Source of the DNA: Streptomyces pseudogriseolus
Lineage (GTDB): Bacteria > Actinomycetota > Actinomycetes > Streptomycetales > Streptomycetaceae
NCBI GenBank assembly: GCA_002154585.1
Contig: MUNG01000158.1
Location: forward strand, 1-38,399
Direction of reading: 5' to 3'
Length of the DNA: 38,399 nt
Shown here: positions 33,745-38,399 of the stretch, piece after piece
Position numbering within the stretch: position 1 is the stretch's first letter
Layout: each line of letters begins with the position of its first letter
The notes under the pieces: model-generated
What the model saw: only the letters and a program-made list of their open reading frames with translations
What the model was told of the DNA's origin: nothing
The model's database searches: none
Made by a program: the position numbers and the translations under genes

Positions 33745-35646
33745 TCAGCGGAACACGTTGTCCTCGTCCCACACCGAGGCGTCGTCCGGCGCCGGGGGGC
33801 GCGCCGGGCGGGTGCGGGACTGGTACATGGCGTCGATCTCCAGCGCGTAGCGGCGCACGATCTCGTCCCGCCGCAGCTTCATCGACGGCGTCAGCAGCCC
33901 GTTGGACACGTCGAACGGCTCCGGCAGCACCCGGAACACCCGGATCGACTCCGAAGGGGACACGCTGCTGTTCGCCGCGGCGACTGCCCGCCCGATCTCC
34001 TCCCGCAGCGCGTTCTCCTCACGCGCCTCGCGGGCCGGGGCGTCGCCCTGGAGCGACAGCGCCGCCCGCCAGTCCGCGAGGAAGTCCGGGTCCAGCGTGA
34101 TCAGGGCGCCCACGCACGGCCGGTTGTCGCCCACCACCACCGCCTGGTGGACGAGCGGGTGCATGCGCAGCCGCTGCTCCAGCGCGGCGGGCGCCACGCT
34201 CTTGCCGCTGCTGGTGATGATGATGTCCTTCTTGCGGCCGGTGATCGTGAGATAGCCCTCGCCGTCCAGCCGGCCCAGGTCCCCGGTGGCCAGCCAGCCG
34301 TCCCGCAGGGCCGCCCGCGTCGCGGCCGGGTCGCCGAGGTACCCCTGGAACACCGAAGGGCCGCGCACCAGGATCTCCCCGTCCTCGGCCACCTTGACCG
34401 CGGTGCCCGGCAGCGGCTGCCCGACGGTCCCCGACTTCTCCCGGCCGTACGGCTGCATCGTCACGCCGCCGCTGGTCTCGGTGAGGCCGTAGCCGTCGTG
34501 CACGTAGATGCCGATGCCCTCGTAGAAGAGGGACAGGTCGCGGGAGAGCGGCGAGCCGCCCGAGGTGGCCCGCAGCACCCGGCCGCCGAGCGTCGCCCGC
34601 AGCCTGCGGTAGACGGTCCGCTCGTACAGGGCGTGCTGCATCCGCAGGTCGAAGCCGGGTCCCGAGCCGCGCCCGAGCCGCTGCCGCTCCGTCGCCGCCG
34701 CGAAGTGCCGCGCGGTCTCGGCGGCCCGCTCGAACAGCGCCCCGCGCCCCGACAGCTGCGAGGCGCGCAGGAAGTTCTTGTAGATCTTCTCCAGCAGCGA
34801 CGGCACCGCGTACAGATAGGTGGGGCGGAAGGAGCGCAGCGACGTCGACAGCGCGTCCGCGCCGAGGTCCGGCTCGTGCCCCATCAGCAGGCCGCCGCGG
34901 ATGCACAGGCTCTGGATCATCAGTCCGTACACGTGCGAGAACGGCAGGAACGCCAGCACGGAGCCCTGCTCGCCGGGCGGCGCCGCGACATGGCCCCAGC
35001 CCGCCAGCAGCGTGTCGCAGATGAACGCCAGCCCGCGGTGGCTGAGGGCACAGCCCATCGCGTGCCCCGAGGTGCCGGAGGTGTACGCCACCACGGCCGT
35101 GGAGTCCGGCAGCACGATCCGCCGCATCGAGTCGACCGTGGCCGCCGGGATGGCCTCGCCGCGCGCGACCAGCTGGTCCAGCGCGCCCGCGTCGAGCTGC
35201 CACACGTGCCGCAGCCGGGGCAGCTGCGCGCACACCGAGCCCACGGTCATCACGCTCTGCTCGTCCTCGACCAGCACGGCCACACAGCCGGAGTCGCGCA
35301 GGATCCACTCGACCTGCTCCCGCGAGGAGGTGGGGTAGATCGGCACGACCTCGGCGCCCACCGTCCACAGCGCGTGGCACAGCACGGTCCACTCGTAACG
35401 CGTCCGCGCCATGATCGCGACGCGGTTGCCCGGCGCTGTCCCGGACGCGATCAGTCCCTTGGCGAGATCGACCACCTCGTCGCGGAACTCGACGGCGCTG
35501 ACCTCCTCCCAGGTGGCGGACCCGGGGACGGTGCGGCGGGCCAGCACCGGCATGGTCGGGCTCTCGGCCGCCCTCGCGAACAGACTGTCGGCGAGGCCGC
35601 AGGTCAGGGGCGAGGCGGACGGCGGAGCGAGAGCGAGGTCGCGCAT
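33745..35646 (-). CDS. AMP-dependent acyl-CoA synthetase/ligase (FadD-like)
   Basis: A 633-aa ANL-superfamily enzyme that activates a carboxylic acid, probably a long-chain fatty acid, to acyl-AMP and then acyl-CoA. Readable motifs are Y-G-L-T-E-T-S-G-G (A5), T-G-D-L-G-R-L-D-G-E-G-Y-L (A7), G-R-K-K-D-I-I-I-T-S-S-G-K (A8) and the catalytic lysine region L-L-T-P-S-M-K-L-R-R (A10). The P-loop (A3) reads Y-T-S-G-T-S-G-H-A-M-G, where the family has Y-T-S-G-T-T-G-x-P-K-G, so the P and K are lost. The long-chain FACL layout (F-L-P-F-S-H-V-Y-G-L) is normal. ATG 35646. Divergent from DUF6480 and 145 nt upstream of the RsbW-like gene on the same strand. Confidence 0.88.
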   Translation of the reverse strand: MRDLALAPPSASPLTCGLADSLFARAAESPTMPVLARRTVPGSATWEEVSAVEFRDEVVDLAKGLIASGTAPGNRVAIMARTRYEWTVLCHALWTVGAEVVPIYPTSSREQVEWILRDSGCVAVLVEDEQSVMTVGSVCAQLPRLRHVWQLDAGALDQLVARGEAIPAATVDSMRRIVLPDSTAVVAYTSGTSGHAMGCALSHRGLAFICDTLLAGWGHVAAPPGEQGSVLAFLPFSHVYGLMIQSLCIRGGLLMGHEPDLGADALSTSLRSFRPTYLYAVPSLLEKIYKNFLRASQLSGRGALFERAAETARHFAAATERQRLGRGSGPGFDLRMQHALYERTVYRRLRATLGGRVLRATSGGSPLSRDLSLFYEGIGIYVHDGYGLTETSGGVTMQPYGREKSGTVGQPLPGTAVKVAEDGEILVRGPSVFQGYLGDPAATRAALRDGWLATGDLGRLDGEGYLTITGRKKDIIITSSGKSVAPAALEQRLRMHPLVHQAVVVGDNRPCVGALITLDPDFLADWRAALSLQGDAPAREAREENALREEIGRAVAAANSSVSPSESIRVFRVLPEPFDVSNGLLTPSMKLRRDEIVRRYALEIDAMYQSRTRPARPPAPDDASVWDEDNVFR

Positions 35647-35774
35647 GCACTGCTCCCTACGGTGACGGGGGGTGGCGGTGCATGAATGTAGTCCAGCCGG
35701 GGGACCCCTGGGCCGGGATCACGTCAAGTGTGTCCGCACTGATGAACTGGCCGCTTTCGGGGGACCCGGCTGCC

Positions 35775-36011
35775 ATGAGCTACGTCAATCCCGATCCCGA
35801 TCCGGACCGCACCACGGGCCTCGAGGCGGGTGGCGGCGTCCCCCCGGGCGAGACCCCGCCCGCGGAGAGCAGCATGCCCGAGGCGGGCCCCTACGAGCTG
35901 TCCCACAACCCGGCCAAGGGCTGGGCCAAGGGCCCCCTGACCGCGATCCTGCTCCTGGTCGCCTTCATAGCGGCGTTCTTCCTGGTCTACGCGATCATCC
36001 TGCTCCTCTGA
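35775..36011 (+). CDS. DUF6480 small membrane protein
   Basis: A 78-aa protein. The N-terminal half is hydrophilic and Pro/Glu-rich, starting N-P-D-P-D-P-D-R-T-T-G-L and ending near S-M-P-E-A. An N-P-A-K-G-W-A-K-G-P segment follows, then one C-terminal transmembrane helix (about 55-78, L-T-A-I-L-L-L-V-A-F-I-A-A-F-F-L) ending at the membrane. This matches DUF6480, a Streptomyces family of unknown role. ATG 35775 was chosen; an in-frame ATG at 35682 would add 31 residues that do not look like the family. The gap upstream (35647-35774) is shared with the divergent synthetase gene and shows no clear promoter motif. Confidence 0.78.
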   Translation: MSYVNPDPDPDRTTGLEAGGGVPPGETPPAESSMPEAGPYELSHNPAKGWAKGPLTAILLLVAFIAAFFLVYAIILLL

Positions 36012-36070
36012 CGAGGCGCCAGCACCGGCCACCGGCACCTGCGCAAGGCCCGTGCGGGCGGGTGGGGGCT

Positions 36071-36143
36071 GATCGCGCAGTTCCGCGCCCCTTCGGGGCG
36101 CTGGGCGGAATGCGCCTACAGGGGCGCGGGGAACTGCGCGAAC
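36071..36143. repeat. Inverted pair of the dispersed intergenic repeat
   Basis: The left copy (CGCGCAGTTCCGCGCCCC, from about 36074) and the right copy (36120-36143, same sequence as 16972-16995) are inverted with respect to each other and differ by a 2-nt deletion. They can fold into a long hairpin between the convergent DUF6480 and YbdK-like genes, probably serving as a terminator. No gene is seen in 36012-36184. Confidence 0.75.
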
Positions 36144-36184
36144 GGGGGTCCGGGGGCGAAGCCCCCGTAGCCCTCACGGGGCGC

Positions 36185-37273
36185 TCACGCCTGCGTATGC
36201 CGGACGCACTCCGTGACCACGTCGCGCAGGCTGTCCGTGCGGTCCAGGAGGGCGCGCTGGATCATCGCCCCGTTGCCGTCGCGCAGCAGCCGCTCGCAGC
36301 CCTCGCGGGCGCGGTCCAGGTCGCCGTGGTCGGCGAGGGCGTCCGCCGTGTGGTCGAGGAGCGCGCGGACGACCGCCTCGGCGGGCATCCTCCGCATCGT
36401 CTCCGGGTGCAGCAGCTCGCCGGTGAGGCCGGAGCGGGCCGCCTGCCAGGCGGCCAGCCGCAGCAGGGACACGCCCGGGTCGAGCGGCTCCCGGCCCTCC
36501 CGCCACTCCCGCGCCGCCGTCTCCACCAGCGCCCGCGTCAGCGTGGCCACCAGCCCCGCCGTCTCCGCGTGCAGCGCGACGTCCGAGACCCGTACCTCCA
36601 CCGTCGGGTACCGCTGGGACAGCCGGGCGTCGAAGTAGATCATCCCCTCGTCGAGGATCACGCCGGTCGCCACCATGTCCGCGACCCGCCGGTGGTACCG
36701 CTCCGGCGACCCGAACAGCTCGGTCGGCCCCGCCGACGGCCACCGCTGCCACACCCGGCTGCGGTAGCTGGCGTACCCCGAGTCCTTGCCCTGCCAGAAC
36801 GGGGAGTTCGCGCTCAGCGCGGTCAGCACCGACAGCCACGGCCGCAGCCGGTCGAGGACGGCCACGCCCTCCTCGTCGGACTCCACCGACACGTGCACAT
36901 GGCAGCCCAGGACGAGCTGCTCACGGGTGGCGATGCCGTACTGCTCCTCCATCCACCGGTACCGCTCGTTCATGCCGACCGCCGGGCTGACCGGCAGCGG
37001 CGAGGTGGCGAGCGCGGCGACCGTGCAGCCGATCTCCTCGGCGTGGCCCGCGGCCTCCTTGCGGCAGCGGGCTATCTCCGCGAGCAGGCGCTCCATGGAC
37101 GACTGCGGATGGGTGGCGAACTCCACCATCTGCTCGTGCAGTTCCTTCTCGAAGACGTCCTGCCCGGAGTCCTCCCGCTCGGCACGGGCGAGCACCGCCG
37201 CGGACATCGCCCGCGGTTCGCCTGTCTCCGGATCGACCAGGAGGAGTTCCTCCTCCACTCCCACGGTGCGCAC
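36185..37273 (-). CDS. Carboxylate-amine ligase, YbdK-type glutamate-cysteine ligase-like
   Basis: A 362-aa GCS2-family enzyme. The start V-R-T-V-G-V-E-E-E-L-L-L-V-D-P-E-T-G carries the acidic metal-binding motif. H-E-Q-M-V-E-F-A-T-H-P and L-G-C-H-V-H-V-S-V follow, then Y-P-T-V-E-V-R-V-S-D, the standard catalytic core. YbdK has only weak gamma-glutamylcysteine synthetase activity, and actinobacteria make mycothiol rather than glutathione, so the real substrates are uncertain. GTG 37273 follows GAGG with 6-nt spacing and puts V-G-V-E-E-E at residue 4; an open extension to 37408 crosses a large hairpin and was rejected. It is downstream of glgB on the same strand, separated by 131 nt. Confidence 0.88.
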   Translation of the reverse strand: MRTVGVEEELLLVDPETGEPRAMSAAVLARAEREDSGQDVFEKELHEQMVEFATHPQSSMERLLAEIARCRKEAAGHAEEIGCTVAALATSPLPVSPAVGMNERYRWMEEQYGIATREQLVLGCHVHVSVESDEEGVAVLDRLRPWLSVLTALSANSPFWQGKDSGYASYRSRVWQRWPSAGPTELFGSPERYHRRVADMVATGVILDEGMIYFDARLSQRYPTVEVRVSDVALHAETAGLVATLTRALVETAAREWREGREPLDPGVSLLRLAAWQAARSGLTGELLHPETMRRMPAEAVVRALLDHTADALADHGDLDRAREGCERLLRDGNGAMIQRALLDRTDSLRDVVTECVRHTQA

Positions 37274-37311
37274 CTGATGCCTCGCCCTTCTGCCTGCCGC
37301 GTCGACGCCGA

Positions 37312-37385
37312 GCAGCCCTCGGCCGTACGACCCGCATGCCCCGCGCGGGGCGCGGGACACCTGTCGTCGTACGGCCGGGGGCTGC
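37312..37385. terminator. Large hairpin between glgB and the ligase gene
   Basis: GCAGCCCTCGGCCGTACGAC (37312-37331) and GTCGTACGGCCGGGGGCTGC (37366-37385) are inverted repeats matching at 19 of 20 positions. The 34-nt spacer contains an inner CCCCGCGCGGGG palindrome. It begins 19 nt after the glgB stop on the minus strand and ends 39 nt before the ligase start. Likely a terminator or 3'-end stabiliser of glgB mRNA. Confidence 0.75.
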
Positions 37386-37404
37386 CGGGCACCGGGACGC
37401 GGCC

Positions 37405-38399
37405 TCACAGCGGCGTGGGCGCCAGCCAGACGGTCGCGAGCGGGGGAAGGGTGAGCCGGACGCGCCCGTCCTCCGGCTTGACCGGGTCAGGGTTCCCGAC
37501 GCCGCCACCGCCGTAGCGGGCGGCGTCGGTGTTGAGGATCTCCTCCCAGGCGACCACGTCGTCGCCGACGGCGAGCCGGTAGTCGTGCCGGACCACGGGC
37601 GAGAAGTTCGACACCGCGAGCAGCGGCCGGCCCTCCGCGTCGTGGCGCAGGAACGCGAAGACGTTGTCGTCGGCGGCGTCCACCGCCACCCAGCGGAAGC
37701 CGGACGGGTCGGTGTCGCGCTGCCACAGCGACGGCAGCCTCCGGTAGTGCGCGTTGAGGTCGCGCACCAGGTCCTGCACCCCGCGGTGGTCGCCCGCCGA
37801 GTGGTAGCCCTCGTCCAGCAGCCACCACTCGGGCCCGGCCTTCTCGGACCACTCCGCGCCCTGCGCGAACTCCTGCCCCATGAAGAGGAGTTGCTTGCCG
37901 GGGTGGGCCCACATGAAGCCGAGGTAGGCACGGACGTTCGCCCGCCGCTGCCACCAGTCGCCGGGCATCTTCGACACCAGTGCCTGCTTGCCGTGCACCA
38001 CCTCGTCGTGCGAGATCGGCAGCACGTAGTTCTCGCTGTACGCGTACACCATCGCGAAGGTCATCTCGTGGTGGTGGTACTTGCGGTGCACCGGCTCGTG
38101 CGCGGCGTACTCCAGCGAGTCGTGCATCCAGCCCATGTTCCACTTCAGCCCGAACCCGAGCCCGCCGGTGTCGGTGGGCCGGGTCACCCCGCCCCACGCC
38201 GTGGACTCCTCGGCGATGGTCACCACGCCCGGGCAGCGCCGGTACACGGTGGCGTTCATCTCCTGGAGGAACGCCATCGCCGCCAGGTCCTCCCGGCCGC
38301 CGTACGCGTTGGGCTCCCAGCCGCCGTCCTCACGCGAGTAGTCGAGGTAGAGCATGGAGGCGACCGCGTCCACCCGCAGCCCGTCGATGTGGAACTCCT
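37405..38399 (-). CDS. glgB: 1,4-alpha-glucan branching enzyme, C-terminal part (partial)
   Basis: A GH13 branching enzyme whose 5' end lies beyond 38399; about 331 residues are visible. The active-site residues are all present: the nucleophile Asp in [11 protein letters not shown] (codon 38368-38370), the acid/base Glu in T-I-A-E-E-S (codon 38209-38211) and the transition-state Asp in [10 protein letters not shown] (codon 38005-38007). W-M-H-D-S-L-E-Y and [12 protein letters not shown] are typical of GlgB. The C-terminal beta-sandwich is complete. It introduces alpha-1,6 branches into glycogen; Streptomyces commonly has two glgB copies tied to vegetative and aerial growth phases, and which copy this is cannot be decided from the window. 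Confidence 0.95.
   Translation of the reverse strand, partial: EFHIDGLRVDAVASMLYLDYSREDGGWEPNAYGGREDLAAMAFLQEMNATVYRRCPGVVTIAEESTAWGGVTRPTDTGGLGFGLKWNMGWMHDSLEYAAHEPVHRKYHHHEMTFAMVYAYSENYVLPISHDEVVHGKQALVSKMPGDWWQRRANVRAYLGFMWAHPGKQLLFMGQEFAQGAEWSEKAGPEWWLLDEGYHSAGDHRGVQDLVRDLNAHYRRLPSLWQRDTDPSGFRWVAVDAADDNVFAFLRHDAEGRPLLAVSNFSPVVRHDYRLAVGDDVVAWEEILNTDAARYGGGGVGNPDPVKPEDGRVRLTLPPLATVWLAPTPL

Noticed and set aside
37274-37408. Longer N-terminus for the YbdK-like ligase
   Set aside because: It would encode the large hairpin as Arg/Pro-rich sequence; family members begin at the V-G-V-E-E-E region with a good site before GTG 37273.

Overview
The window is high-GC, densely coding actinobacterial DNA. 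GTG starts, 4-nt start/stop overlaps, WhiB and sigma-B-type regulators, and short dispersed intergenic dyads all point to Streptomyces. From memory only, the right half resembles the sigM to glgBII region of the S. coelicolor chromosome arm; this was not checked by alignment. No rRNA, tRNA, CRISPR, prophage or insertion sequence was seen.

Layout. 1-5.7 kb: the tail of a universal stress protein, a kinase-like DUF4032 protein, a metallo-beta-lactamase-fold hydrolase, an AlkB-type DNA/RNA dealkylase with a possible LexA box, a TetR repressor with two palindromic operators in front of a KstD-like flavoprotein dehydrogenase, and DUF488. 5.8-12.4 kb: DUF6098 (an ORF that has lost its usual stop and runs antisense over a WhiB gene), a saccharopine-dehydrogenase-like enzyme divergent from a second TetR, a LysG/LysE-type regulator-exporter pair, an MFS transporter and a stand-alone cyclic-nucleotide-binding protein. 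12.5-14.5 kb: a strong minus-strand terminator that may end a small RNA, an Orn/Lys/Arg decarboxylase and a small hypothetical gene.

14.6-33.6 kb is a stress-signalling island. An RsbW-like ATPase and a sigma-B-type sigma factor lead a plus-strand cluster with DUF5133 and an unknown gene. After a FUSC membrane protein and an NDH-2-like oxidoreductase comes a minus-strand series: a 1334-aa poly-HAMP hybrid kinase of the fungal Nik1/Os-1 architecture, an ANTAR-GAF-PAS-PP2C phosphatase, a STAS anti-anti-sigma factor, RsbR, RsbS, RsbT, an ATPase-PP2C fusion (RsbX position) and a GAF-PP2C phosphatase (RsbU position). Five junctions in this series are GTGA/ATGA overlaps. Divergent from the kinase is a PRC-barrel gene, followed by another RsbW-like ATPase.

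Four sites match the streptomycete sigma-B-family promoter GNNT-N14-16-GGGTAC/T. One is before the anti-anti-sigma gene, two in tandem are before the PRC-barrel gene and one is before DUF6098. This suggests that the local sigma factor, or a paralogue, feeds back on its own partner-switching and stressosome genes. 33.7-38.4 kb: an acyl-CoA synthetase with an altered P-loop, a small membrane protein (DUF6480), a YbdK-type glutamate-cysteine ligase-like enzyme, and the 3' part of glgB running off the window.
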